A DNA stretch of 24,954 bases from Thermocladium sp049965935 (GCA_049965935.1 JBMFVP010000024.1:1-24954); one strand, 5' to 3'. Counted from the stretch's first letter, positions 14,131-21,759 are shown. Notes: generated by a model not told the origin, from the letters alone. Program-made: numbers and translations.

Positions 14131-14712
14131 CTATGCGGTAGCCACTTGCTTGAATGCCTTGAGTGAGTACACCAATATTACGGCCAGCACGAAGAACACG
14201 ACGAACACCATGTACGCCAATGCAAAGCTATGGGTCGCTGCCTTTATGTAGCCAACTATGTATGGACCAACGAAGCCCCCCAGGTTACCTATTGAATTAA
14301 CGAAGCCTATGGCCACCGCCGCCACGCTGCCGGTTAGGTACATTGTTGGGAGGCTCCAGAAGGAGCCGAATGGACCCAGTATGCCCATCGTGAGCAGTAT
14401 TAGAGCTATGAGTAGCGCATAGAAGTTGTTTGGGAACGCTATTGCAATTATGGAGCCTATTGTTCCTATTATTAATGGTATTGCGGTGTGGTGGATTCTC
14501 TCCAGCGTCATGTCGGAGTGACGGCCCCACACGTACATATACACGAGTCCTATTAACCATATTCCCGAAACCAGGTACCCTACCCCGACATAGCCATAAG
14601 TGGAGCCAAGCTTAAGTATTGACGGGGTTCATATGCTCACGGCATATAGGTCGGTTATCCAGAAGAAGTAGATGAGCACTAGCATTACGGGGGAAAGCCA
14701 TGCATTAATCGA
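14131..14712 (-). pseudogene. MFS transporter remnant (C-terminal half, in-frame TGA)
   Basis: Read leftward, about 193 codons match the second half of an anion:cation symporter-type MFS permease. A helix (VMLVLIYFFWITDLYAVSI) is followed by TPSILKLG, then a helix ending VYMYVWGRHSD, the family's cytoplasmic motif, and four more helices to VYSLKAFKQVATA. A TGA at 14629-14631 stands where relatives have tryptophan (VSFWLP-like), so one G-to-A change explains it. The N-terminal half is absent: a TAA precedes the first matching codon and no further homology is seen upstream. It lies directly downstream of the glycerate kinase gene, so it was probably the uptake gene of that operon. A 137-residue frame after the TGA stays open. 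Confidence 0.75.
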
Positions 14713-14776
14713 TTAACTACAAATCGGTTTCGCCATAATATTCTTAATAGTTAAGGGATTCTACATATAGTATACG

Positions 14777-16087
14777 CTAACTCATAACCTGGTTTCCCGC
14801 ATTATCTGAATTAGGCGCGCCACTTATAATCACGGCCGCCACTATGTTTAGGTTACTTCCAGTTAAGCCCGTTTTAATCAATGATCCAGTGGCCTCATAA
14901 ATCGCGGCGGTATTGTTCCTCCTCAATTCCTCCACTGCATCGATGCCGTGAGCCCTAGCCTCATTGATAGTGCCCCCATCAGCAATGCATCCGGCTGCCC
15001 CCATGTTTCCATCAAGCCCATCAGTGGCCAAAGCCAATAAACTAACCCCATCAACGCCCCTCACGCTTAAAGCGAATCCAGTGCACATTTCAGTGGTTCT
15101 ACCCCCCACACCATTGCCCACCACGGTGACCGTTGGTTCACCCCCCACTAGAATGACTCCCCTCCCCAACGGCACGCCCCTCCTAACTGAATCCAAGGCA
15201 ATGCTGGCCAGGAACCTACCCACTTCCCGCGCCTCCCCCTCGAGCCTCGATGTTAATATAATGGATTGATGCCCCCGCTTCCCCAACCACTCAGCCGTTC
15301 CCCTCAATACATCCATATTTGAGGCCACCACTACATTAATGGCCCCCGCTAATTCCTTCGGAGTCTCCTCCCTCAATCCCCTCTCCCCCTCCTCCAATAC
15401 TCGCTTAATGCTGGGGGGAACATCATCCCAAACCCCGCTTCTCCTTAATGACGCAACGGCGTCTCCATACGTGGTTGGATCGGGAACAGTGGGGCCGCTT
15501 GCTATTGTTGCCGGGTCATCGCCGGGCACATCGCTCGCCAATAAGGAAATGATGCGTCCACCCCGCTTCATAACCAGCCTAGCTAATTGACCGCCCTTAA
15601 CAATGGATACATGCTTCCTAACTGCATTGATCTCGCTAATCGTGGCTCCGCTCCTTATTAGGAGATCATTGAGGCGGCGCAAATCATCTAGCGACACCCC
15701 CTCCACGGGTAACTCCAGGAGGGCTGATCCTCCCCCGCTGATCAGGAAGAGAACAGTATCGCCCTCACTAATCCTCTCCAGCAATGAGATTACTCTACGC
15801 GCGGCCTCTAGGCTTGCCTCGCTTGGCAACGGATGGCTTGACTCAATCACTGGAATCAGCCTTAATCGACCCGGCGTGCCCCTTGGAACCACGGCTATCC
15901 CGCTCACTATGTTGGGCCCCAACTCATCCTCGGCGGCCGCCGCCATGGATATGGCCCCCTTCCCAATGGCTATGACGTGTATTCTCCCGCTTAGGGCGTG
16001 GCCTTGTAGCCATTGCCTTGTTTTCCTGTATAGATCGGCCTCCTCCAGTACGTGGTTAATCAATTCCCTGGGGAGCAAACCACTCAT
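14777..16087 (-). CDS. Glycerate 2-kinase, MOFRL type
   Basis: ATP-dependent phosphorylation of D-glycerate, most likely to 2-phosphoglycerate as shown for archaeal members; this feeds the lower glycolytic or branched Entner-Doudoroff route. The 436-residue sequence has the N-terminal DUF4147-like domain (VIAIGKGAISMA, ESSHPLPSEAS, FLISGGGSALLELP, INAVRKHVSIVKGG, LLASDVPGDDPATIASGPT) and the C-terminal MOFRL domain (ILVGGEPTVTV, GGRTTEMCTGFAL, LATDGLDG). The segment GGRTTEM differs from the usual GGRNQEL. ATG 16087 lies 12 bases after the Fe-S subunit gene and follows ATGGGGATAAG, a fair ribosome site. Third gene of the leftward operon. Confidence 0.88.
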   Translation of the reverse strand: MSGLLPRELINHVLEEADLYRKTRQWLQGHALSGRIHVIAIGKGAISMAAAAEDELGPNIVSGIAVVPRGTPGRLRLIPVIESSHPLPSEASLEAARRVISLLERISEGDTVLFLISGGGSALLELPVEGVSLDDLRRLNDLLIRSGATISEINAVRKHVSIVKGGQLARLVMKRGGRIISLLASDVPGDDPATIASGPTVPDPTTYGDAVASLRRSGVWDDVPPSIKRVLEEGERGLREETPKELAGAINVVVASNMDVLRGTAEWLGKRGHQSIILTSRLEGEAREVGRFLASIALDSVRRGVPLGRGVILVGGEPTVTVVGNGVGGRTTEMCTGFALSVRGVDGVSLLALATDGLDGNMGAAGCIADGGTINEARAHGIDAVEELRRNNTAAIYEATGSLIKTGLTGSNLNIVAAVIISGAPNSDNAGNQVMS

Positions 16088-16099
16088 CGCTTATCCCCA

Positions 16100-17350
16100 T
16101 TAGTGCGGTGCCTCGCCTTGGCTTATCAGAGAATCAACCAGTACCTGGGATATGTCGACCACGCTTCCATCCATGTCCAGGTTAACGAAGCATATGGGGC
16201 ACGCGGTCACTATCTTGGAGGTGCCTGTTTCCTTCAGTTCCCTGAACCTGAGGACCGCCACGTTATCCGATACCTTTGGGTAGAACGCCTCATCGGGTCC
16301 ACCGCAGCACATGGTGTTTCTACCATTATGGCGAGGCATCTTTACCTGGGCCACCTTGTTCAGCAATTCGAGGGGCTTATCATAATTCAACCTCCTCTTT
16401 AGGTGGCAAGGCTCGTGGTAAGTCACCGAGCCGTTGAGGCCCTTGAACTGCAGGGAGCCAAGGAGGTCCAGGTAATGAATAACCTCGAAGTCAAAGCTGG
16501 GCACGTATTTCGGGTACTCGTTAATCAATATATCGTATGTATGAGGATCAATAACTATTAACCTCTTTACGCCCATTTCATGAAATAGATCCGTGACTTG
16601 CTTAGCGTAGCTAGCGAATTCATTTACATAGCCCATATCGAGGAGAAGCGTGCCGGGGTACGGCTCATCCACGCCCAAGTACCTGAACTTGACTCCAGCC
16701 GCCTTCAGCAGCTTAACCACGTTGCGCAGGTAATTCTCCATCTTCTCCTTCACCTCCTTATCATATAATCCCCGCATTACTCTAGCTAGGGCAGGCGCGC
16801 GTGTGATGAGGCTTGAACCAATCCTCATTAACTCCATGTTACCGTTAAGCAACTCCCTCAATTTCTTATTATACGCCATCAATTGATACATGTGGCCCGT
16901 GTACAGTATGGTGGCTGAATCATTATCGAACTCAATGCCGCGAGCCCAATCAGCGCACCTATCCCCGAGGCCCAGGGGGTCACGGTACCGCAATGTTAGC
17001 TCCACTATCATCCTAGCTATCGGGTGCTCCTGCCTCTTCTCGAGGAGCTCACCATCAGCTATCACTTGCTTCATATAATCACTGGCCCTACCGGCATTGA
17101 CGCCGGCCGGGCATACCTGTAGACACGCGTAGCAGCTTAAGCATGAGTTAAAGGCGTCCCCCACCAATAACCTGCTTCTCCCGCCTTCCTTAACCTCCTC
17201 CAGGAACGCCTTGGCTAGATTAATCCTGCCCCTCGCGCCCATTGATGCCCTGTACCCGGTTGCTGGGAATGTTGGGCACACGGCTTCGCAGAAGCCGCAG
17301 TTTATGCATGCCGTGACTTCCTTCTCAAGCTCCTTTAATGCGCTAATCAA
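16100..17350 (-). CDS. Fe-S subunit of glycolate/D-lactate dehydrogenase (GlcF-like)
   Basis: Electron-transfer partner of the upstream flavoprotein. The 416-residue protein begins with two ferredoxin-type 4Fe-4S motifs, CINCGFCEAVCP (Cys15, 18, 21, 25) and CLSCYACLQVCP (Cys70, 73, 76, 80). It ends with a CCG-type cysteine-rich domain (YHEPCH, then CCGGPDE, then ACPIC), as in GlcF, HdrD and LldE. Only one complete CCG domain has its cysteines; the first repeat seems to have lost them. It would pass electrons from the FAD protein to quinone or another acceptor at the membrane. The TTG start at 17350 overlaps the end of the flavoprotein gene by eight bases, which suggests translational coupling. 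Confidence 0.85.
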   Translation of the reverse strand: MISALKELEKEVTACINCGFCEAVCPTFPATGYRASMGARGRINLAKAFLEEVKEGGRSRLLVGDAFNSCLSCYACLQVCPAGVNAGRASDYMKQVIADGELLEKRQEHPIARMIVELTLRYRDPLGLGDRCADWARGIEFDNDSATILYTGHMYQLMAYNKKLRELLNGNMELMRIGSSLITRAPALARVMRGLYDKEVKEKMENYLRNVVKLLKAAGVKFRYLGVDEPYPGTLLLDMGYVNEFASYAKQVTDLFHEMGVKRLIVIDPHTYDILINEYPKYVPSFDFEVIHYLDLLGSLQFKGLNGSVTYHEPCHLKRRLNYDKPLELLNKVAQVKMPRHNGRNTMCCGGPDEAFYPKVSDNVAVLRFRELKETGTSKIVTACPICFVNLDMDGSVVDISQVLVDSLISQGEAPH

Positions 17351-18737
17351 ATAGCTTCCCCCTGTTTAGGAGGTTCTTCGGGTCAAATGCCTTCTTTATT
17401 TGCCTCATTAATTCCAGGTTAACGAGGGTACCCCTCGCCTTGAACTCCTCCACCAGCAACTGCTTCTTCTCAAGCCCAATGCCGTGCTCGGCCGAGACGC
17501 TTCCTCCATGCCTTACCGCTATCATGCCTGTCTCGAGGAGGAATGAGGAGACCCTCCGCATCTCATCCTCCTTACTGGTGTCGGCGAATATGTTGAGGTG
17601 AATGTTCCCATCCCCTATATGGCCGAATAGGGACACCTTGAAGCCGTAATTCCTTATAGCATTATCCAGATCCAGCAGCGTGGCGGGCACCTCGGTTGAT
17701 GGAACCACTATATCCCCTATTATCACCTTCTCCCCCGGCGCCGTCCTCTCCATTAATAGAGAGGAGTAGAGTCCCTTCCTGGCCAAGTATATCCTCTCCA
17801 TCTCCACCGGGTCAGTGGTTGTTCTGAGGCTCATGGGTCCAGTCGCCTTAAGCACGTCAGTCGCCGCCGCTATATCTCTCTGAAGCGATTCCTCTGTTGA
17901 TGCTATATCTATTATCAACATATAATTGGCGTTCTGCGGGTAATCTATGCCGCTGCTCTTCTTGGCCGCATCCATCGATATCCTATCCATGAACTCGGCT
18001 ATGTATGGTATTATCCCAACCTCCTTCAACTTGGCCACAGCCCTCCCCGCGGCATCTATGGACTCATAATAGACCAGTATTCGCCCTATTCTTCTGGGGA
18101 GGGGCGCTATCTTGAGAGTCGCCTTAGTTATTATGCCTAGGGTTCCCTCGCTTCCAATCATTAATGCCGTTAAGTCGTAACCTATTGACCTCTTAAGAAC
18201 GCGGCCCCCAAATTGAGCCACCTCGCCGGTCGGTAGAACCACCTCCATGCCGAGCACCCACTCCTTGGTTGCGCCATACATTACGCCCCTCAAGCCCCCG
18301 GCGTTTGTGGATAGGGATCCCCCAACCGTGGCGGCGAGGGAACTAGCGGGGTCGGGCGGATAGAAGTAATTGAACTTGGATAGGTAGGCATTGAGTGCAT
18401 CCAGCCTCACGCCAGCCTCCGCCACTACATACCTATCCGGTATGCTTGTCTCCAGTATCTTGTCGAAGCGATTCATGCTTATAACTACGCCGCCCTTCAT
18501 GGGCACGGAGGAACCAGTGAGGGATGTGCCCCCGCCCCTCACGTACATGGGAACCTCATTCTCATAACATGCCTTCACTGCCCTCGATAATTCCTCTGTG
18601 CTTCCCGGAACAATCACGGCAAGAGGCTCCTCCCCCATGAAGTAAGAGGCGTCGCGCATGTATGGAAGCATGTCTTCCATGGACGTAAATACGTGATTAG
18701 CCCCTACCGCTTTCCTTAATTCATCGATTATCGACAT
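17343..18737 (-). CDS. FAD-binding glycolate/D-lactate dehydrogenase subunit (GlcD-like)
   Basis: Oxidises a 2-hydroxy acid (glycolate, D-lactate or a related acid) with FAD. The 464-residue protein shows the PCMH-type FAD domain (MYVRGGGTSLTGSSVP, VVAEAGVRLDALN, PPDPASSLAATVGGSLSTNAGG, IGYDLTALMIGSEGTLGI). The C-terminal FAD-oxidase domain has FGHIGDGNIHLNIF, whose histidines bind metal/substrate, and SAEHGIGLEKK. Length and order match GlcD. ATG 18737 has a TATA box within a perfect palindrome at 18753-18766. It is the first gene of the leftward operon with the Fe-S subunit, glycerate kinase and the decayed transporter. The presence of glycerate kinase suggests the acids handled include glycolate or glycerate; this is inference. 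Confidence 0.88.
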   Translation of the reverse strand: MSIIDELRKAVGANHVFTSMEDMLPYMRDASYFMGEEPLAVIVPGSTEELSRAVKACYENEVPMYVRGGGTSLTGSSVPMKGGVVISMNRFDKILETSIPDRYVVAEAGVRLDALNAYLSKFNYFYPPDPASSLAATVGGSLSTNAGGLRGVMYGATKEWVLGMEVVLPTGEVAQFGGRVLKRSIGYDLTALMIGSEGTLGIITKATLKIAPLPRRIGRILVYYESIDAAGRAVAKLKEVGIIPYIAEFMDRISMDAAKKSSGIDYPQNANYMLIIDIASTEESLQRDIAAATDVLKATGPMSLRTTTDPVEMERIYLARKGLYSSLLMERTAPGEKVIIGDIVVPSTEVPATLLDLDNAIRNYGFKVSLFGHIGDGNIHLNIFADTSKEDEMRRVSSFLLETGMIAVRHGGSVSAEHGIGLEKKQLLVEEFKARGTLVNLELMRQIKKAFDPKNLLNRGKLFD

Positions 18738-18752
18738 ATAGATAATGAGTGC

Positions 18753-18766
18753 TGCTTATTAATAAG
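18753..18766 (-). promoter_or_regulatory. Promoter/palindromic operator of the hydroxy-acid operon
   Basis: GCTTATTAATAAGC is a perfect 14-bp palindrome containing the likely TATA box, centred about 23 bases before ATG 18737. A regulator binding it would block promoter access directly. GGGG-ATAAG-CCCC follows at 18771-18783, between this promoter and the divergent one. Confidence 0.5.
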
Positions 18767-18788
18767 CATTGGGGATAAGCCCCGATAC

Positions 18789-18798
18789 GTTTTTAATG
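18789..18798 (+). promoter_or_regulatory. TATA box of the Cas4-like gene
   Basis: GTTTTTAATG is centred 26-27 bases before GTG 18820; leaderless GTG start. Confidence 0.55.
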
Positions 18799-18819
18799 TA
18801 TGCATGAAGGCTCATTGAA

Positions 18820-19674
18820 GTGGATGCACCAATACTGCGGAGGGATGCCATTTACTGGAACGGGGAGTGGCGGTCCCTGCCTAAGATGAAGCATGGCGCT
18901 GTATTCCTAATGGTGAGCAACATAGCGGTGCAGGCCAAGGTATGCGAGTACAGGGTTCACCTGAGCAATATGATGCCTCGGGAAGTGGGGGAGGCGAGCC
19001 TTGGAGGCATTGAGGAGCATGGGAGGCAATTAGGGGTGAGGGCGGAGGCCGGTTATGATTTAGACGTGGGAAAAAGCGTGCCGACCCTGGTCAATAGGGG
19101 GGAGGAGGGGGTTGAGTACTTCAATAACGTCGTGGGGTCCCGATGGGTGGGGAAAGCGAATTTAGGCAATCCATCGCCTGAGGTAGCGGTCGTCGATCTA
19201 GTGAGTGGGGTCCCGATCCTGGGCCAAATAGATATGGTTATTCCATTAAATGATGCGTTGGGCATAATCGAGTTGAAGACGACGGGCGGCCGCTTCATGT
19301 CAATACATGATCATGAGATGATGCAGGCAGCCATTTATTGCGTGATGATGAGGCGACTAGGCTTCAAGTGCTCAAGAGCATTCGTGGTGAAAGTGATGAG
19401 GGGCACCAGCTTCGTTTTGAGGAATGAGGTTGAGGAATTAAGAGGAAAATTGCTGGACATGCTTCCCGGCCAGGCAATGCGGGTGGGCAGCGCCTTGATT
19501 AGGGATGTTAAGGTGGATGAAGCCGGCGTGATGATGGATATAGAGAACGCGTTGGGGTATTGGCTATATAAGAGGAACCCAACCCACAATAACTCAGTCA
19601 GTAATTGTGGTCACTGCGATTATAGGTTTACCTGCCCCTTCTCGACGGCTAGGGAGAGGACTCGCCGCTTCTAG
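18820..19674 (+). CDS. Solo Cas4-like PD-(D/E)XK nuclease with four cysteines
   Basis: A 284-residue RecB-family nuclease. The catalytic core reads GQIDMV (Asp138), IIELKTT (Glu151, Lys153) and a QxxxY motif in MQAAIY (Gln169, Tyr173). One cysteine near the N-terminus (Cys42, VCEYRVHL) and three at the C-terminus (CGHCDYRFTC: Cys263, Cys266, Cys272) have the arrangement that holds a 4Fe-4S cluster in Cas4, AddB and Dna2. It is longer than typical CRISPR Cas4 (about 180-210 residues), with an insertion between residues 60 and 130. No cas gene or CRISPR array is in the window, so a general DNA repair role is as likely as adaptation. It converges with the GTPase gene; the stops share four bases (19671-19674). 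Confidence 0.75.
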   Translation: MDAPILRRDAIYWNGEWRSLPKMKHGAVFLMVSNIAVQAKVCEYRVHLSNMMPREVGEASLGGIEEHGRQLGVRAEAGYDLDVGKSVPTLVNRGEEGVEYFNNVVGSRWVGKANLGNPSPEVAVVDLVSGVPILGQIDMVIPLNDALGIIELKTTGGRFMSIHDHEMMQAAIYCVMMRRLGFKCSRAFVVKVMRGTSFVLRNEVEELRGKLLDMLPGQAMRVGSALIRDVKVDEAGVMMDIENALGYWLYKRNPTHNNSVSNCGHCDYRFTCPFSTARERTRRF

Positions 19675-20822
19675 GAGTGTATCTCTATTATGCTCTGATC
19701 ATCCAGCACATAATTGAGGCCCACCTTCTTATAGAGGTTTGGGTAGTCCTCGATTCTCCATACCCTGGCGTACCTGAAGTTCTCATAGAGGCTCGTATGT
19801 ATTGACTTCGCGACGTCCCCCACAGTTGATCCGCGCCGCATGATTAAGGGCTTCCTGGAGTAAGTATCCATTTGAGTATTCTTGGAGTATATCCTAATCA
19901 AGTCGAGCCTCCTCAATATTGCCTCACTTAATTGCTTCCTATTTATCCTGCACTTAGCGAGGGACGCCAGTATCTTAGGCTCTAACCCGATTCCGGCCAG
20001 GCTCCTCCTATCGATTAAATCCACCTTATTGATCAGGAATATGCTGGGCTTATAGACGTAGTTCTTATACAGCGCGTCCTCCACGTCATCCAGGGTGGCC
20101 TCGCCGTTTATGGTTACCTGGGCGTTCAGTATGCCGTAATCCGCCAATAACTTCTTGACTGAGTCAATGGAGCAGCCGCGGAACGATCCCGAGACCTGGA
20201 TGCCTCCGCTCACCGTTCGCTTAATGCTTATCAATGCGCGGGGTTGCCTAATCAATATTCCATGCCCCTTGAATATCTCCTCTATCCTATTCACCTGCTC
20301 CTCTATGTTCCCCGAGGCATCCAGCACTATTATTAATCCATCCACGTTCCTCGCAAGGGAGGCCGCGAGGACATTAGTATCGCTCTCCGCATCGAATGGA
20401 TTGAGCGAGGGGAACTTAACTAGTTGGTAATATATCAAGTCCTCTATGAACATGCCTGGAATCGGTTGGGAATCAGTGAATGGAACATCATCCGGCTCCA
20501 CGTTAGCGTTGGTCAAGCACTTCAATAGGCTTGATTTGCCGGAGCTAGGCAAACCAACCACTCCAAGCTGCGCATCACCCTCCTTCTCCACATATATTGT
20601 CCTGCCTCCACGGCTCCCCTTCTCCTTCTTCTGCTTAAGCTCCACCTCGCGCCTCAACGCCGCTATTCTATGCCTAACAAAGTGAACCAGGTTCTCCGTC
20701 CCCTTATGCTTCGGTATTGAGCTCAGGAACTCCTCTAGGGCCGCTATCTTCTCCTCATCTGTCTTGGCATTCATGGCCTTCATCCACTTAGCCTTAGCCT
20801 CCGGAGGCAGGTTAGTCGGCAT
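19671..20822 (-). CDS. DRG/Obg-like GTPase with TGS domain and altered G3 motif
   Basis: A 383-residue protein with the DRG layout. There is a helical, basic N-terminus (to about 80), a P-loop GLPSSGKS (90-97), a G2-like VPFTDSQPIPGM, a G4 motif INKVD (265-268), and a C-terminal TGS domain (GSTVGDVAKSIH, FRYARVW, LDDQSIIEIHS). DRG proteins act in translation with the ribosome. Where relatives have DLPG (G3, binding the magnesium-linked water), this one has KFPS (Lys136-Ser139), so GTP hydrolysis may be impaired or use another residue. ATG 20822 is preceded on this strand by a TATA-like box at 20848-20854. It is divergent from a 42-residue membrane protein. Confidence 0.85.
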   Translation of the reverse strand: MPTNLPPEAKAKWMKAMNAKTDEEKIAALEEFLSSIPKHKGTENLVHFVRHRIAALRREVELKQKKEKGSRGGRTIYVEKEGDAQLGVVGLPSSGKSSLLKCLTNANVEPDDVPFTDSQPIPGMFIEDLIYYQLVKFPSLNPFDAESDTNVLAASLARNVDGLIIVLDASGNIEEQVNRIEEIFKGHGILIRQPRALISIKRTVSGGIQVSGSFRGCSIDSVKKLLADYGILNAQVTINGEATLDDVEDALYKNYVYKPSIFLINKVDLIDRRSLAGIGLEPKILASLAKCRINRKQLSEAILRRLDLIRIYSKNTQMDTYSRKPLIMRRGSTVGDVAKSIHTSLYENFRYARVWRIEDYPNLYKKVGLNYVLDDQSIIEIHS

Positions 20823-20847
20823 CTCATCAAGGGGAACTGAGGAAGGA

Positions 20848-20854
20848 AATATAA
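20848..20854 (-). promoter_or_regulatory. TATA-like box of the TGS GTPase gene
   Basis: TTATATT on the minus strand, centred about 29 bases before ATG 20822. It abuts the divergent promoter at 20855-20865. Confidence 0.4.
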
Positions 20855-20865
20855 GTTTTTAATCC
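20855..20865 (+). promoter_or_regulatory. TATA box of the 42-residue membrane protein gene
   Basis: GTTTTTAATCC, centred 26 bases before GTG 20886. The spacing is strong support for the small gene. Confidence 0.55.
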
Positions 20866-20885
20866 GGTTAATAGGCAAGCAGCGA

Positions 20886-21014
20886 GTGAGGCTACGTAGG
20901 ATCCTAAGCATGCTGCTCCTCCTGATCCTAGTGATCAGGATAGCCGGGAGGGGCGATTTAGCGAAGGCGGCTAGGAGGGGCGAGGAGAGGATAATGAGGA
21001 GGCTGAAGCAATGA
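20886..21014 (+). CDS. Small single-helix membrane protein (42 residues)
   Basis: A short frame from GTG 20886 to TGA 21012-21014. MRLRRILSM leads into LLLLILVIRIAG, a single hydrophobic helix, then an amphipathic, very basic tail (AKAARRGEERIMRRLKQ). The topology (short basic N-terminus, one helix, cytoplasmic charged helix) resembles TatA or small regulatory membrane proteins in outline only; I do not recognise it. Support for it being real is the TATA box exactly 26 bases upstream, the open frame filling the gap between two genes, and the 41 bases left before the next gene, which has its own promoter. Confidence 0.5.
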   Translation: MRLRRILSMLLLLILVIRIAGRGDLAKAARRGEERIMRRLKQ

Positions 21015-21025
21015 TCGGGGACTCC

Positions 21026-21035
21026 CTTTTTAAAG
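21026..21035 (+). promoter_or_regulatory. TATA box of the Rpp29-like gene
   Basis: CTTTTTAAAG is centred 25-26 bases before GTG 21056; leaderless. Confidence 0.55.
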
Positions 21036-21055
21036 CCCTAATTAGGGGATAAATC

Positions 21056-21259
21056 GTGGCCTTACCCCTAGTTGAGACAACGAAGTGCCTTAATCCATAC
21101 ATGAACGGGATAAGGGGATTAATAGTTGAGAGGAGGAGGAACTCATTCCTCGTGCTGACGCAGAACGGCGCCATTAAGGTAGTGCCCAGGAACCAGTGCT
21201 GGTTCTACATATACAGGGGAAACTGCATAAAGCTGGAGCGGGAACCACCCCTAGACTAG
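21056..21259 (+). CDS. RNase P protein Rpp29/Pop4-like small protein
   Basis: A 67-residue protein from a leaderless GTG. Its middle, MNGIRGLIVERRRNSFLV followed by TQNGAIKVVPRNQCWFYI and NCIKLE, follows the Sm-like beta-barrel pattern of Rpp29 (G-x-VVDExxNT, then xxGxxKxVPK, then F). In RNase P that protein contacts the RNA with Rpp21. It is short for Rpp29 (usually about 90-130) and lacks the usual helical N-terminus. The neighbourhood (aIF1A, tRNA, TGS GTPase) is translation-related. An unrelated Sm/OB-like RNA-binding protein remains possible; the alignment is by eye. Confidence 0.45.
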   Translation: MALPLVETTKCLNPYMNGIRGLIVERRRNSFLVLTQNGAIKVVPRNQCWFYIYRGNCIKLEREPPLD

Positions 21260-21263
21260 CATG

Positions 21264-21393
21264 GCCCCCAATGTGCAGGAACCGCTTTACCCTTAGTGCC
21301 TGTGGAGCTCCGCCACATACCCCTCCTAGAGGGGCAAGGTTGGGCAATGAAGCAGGAAGCCTCACCCTTAGGGCGGGGTAGCTCACTCTCATT
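21264..21393 (+). pseudogene. tnpB tail with right-end / omega-RNA-like hairpin
   Basis: An open frame through 21264-21381 reads RNRFTLSACGAPP, then GNEAGSLTLRAG and stop; NEAGSP-like endings are typical of archaeal TnpB proteins. The DNA block CCTCACCCTTAGGGCGGGGTAGCTCAC (21360-21387) has the form of the IS200/605 right end, the canonical one being a short GC hairpin followed by GGGTAGTTCAC. A second hairpin, CCCCTCCTAGAGGGG, lies at about 21321-21335. No zinc ribbon, RuvC motif or transposase is present upstream, only the Rpp29-like gene, so this is a solo remnant, possibly a stand-alone guide RNA. The would-be guide starts near 21388, just before the aIF1A promoter. Confidence 0.55.
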
Positions 21394-21424
21394 GCTTGCC
21401 TTCTTCATAAATAATTAGGGAAAC

Positions 21425-21434
21425 CGTTAAATAC
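21425..21434 (+). promoter_or_regulatory. aIF1A TATA box
   Basis: CGTTAAATAC is centred 27 bases before ATG 21457. Confidence 0.55.
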
Positions 21435-21456
21435 GTGGATACCCAGTTCTCCCTGA

Positions 21457-21759
21457 ATGTCAAGCCAAAGAATTAGATTACCTGAGGAGGGGGAGCTCAT
21501 AGCTAAGGTCACCGATATAGTTGGGGATGATAGGGTTAAGGTGATGTGTGAGGATGGAAAGGCCAGGATAGCCAGAATACCTGGAAAGTACAGGAGGAGA
21601 ATGTGGATGAGGGTGGGGGATTACGTCCTAGTTATTCCCTGGGACTTCGAGCCAAACAAGGCGGACGTCGTATATAAGTACGAGAGAAACGAAATAAGCG
21701 AATTGAGGAAAAGCGAGCACGGCGAGAAAGTAGCCAGAATAGATGAATTAACGGGCTAA
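21457..21759 (+). CDS. Archaeal translation initiation factor 1A
   Basis: A 100-residue OB-fold protein that binds the ribosomal A site during initiation and promotes subunit joining and start-site selection. Recognisable blocks are RLPEEGELIAKVTDIVGDDR, VMCEDGKARIARIPGKYRRR, MWMRVGDYVLVIPWDF and KADVVYKYERNE, in the order and length of aIF1A. The start ATG 21457 is leaderless with a good TATA box. It stands alone, separated from the tRNA-Arg gene by about 300 bases. Confidence 0.95.
   Translation: MSSQRIRLPEEGELIAKVTDIVGDDRVKVMCEDGKARIARIPGKYRRRMWMRVGDYVLVIPWDFEPNKADVVYKYERNEISELRKSEHGEKVARIDELTG

Noticed and set aside
18820..19674. Cas4-like gene as evidence of a CRISPR-Cas locus
   Set aside because: No repeat-spacer array and no cas1, cas2 or effector gene is present anywhere in the window.
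21196..21381. 61-residue plus-strand frame as a functional gene
   Set aside because: Its first part lies inside the Rpp29-like gene in another frame; only its end is meaningful, as a tnpB tail.
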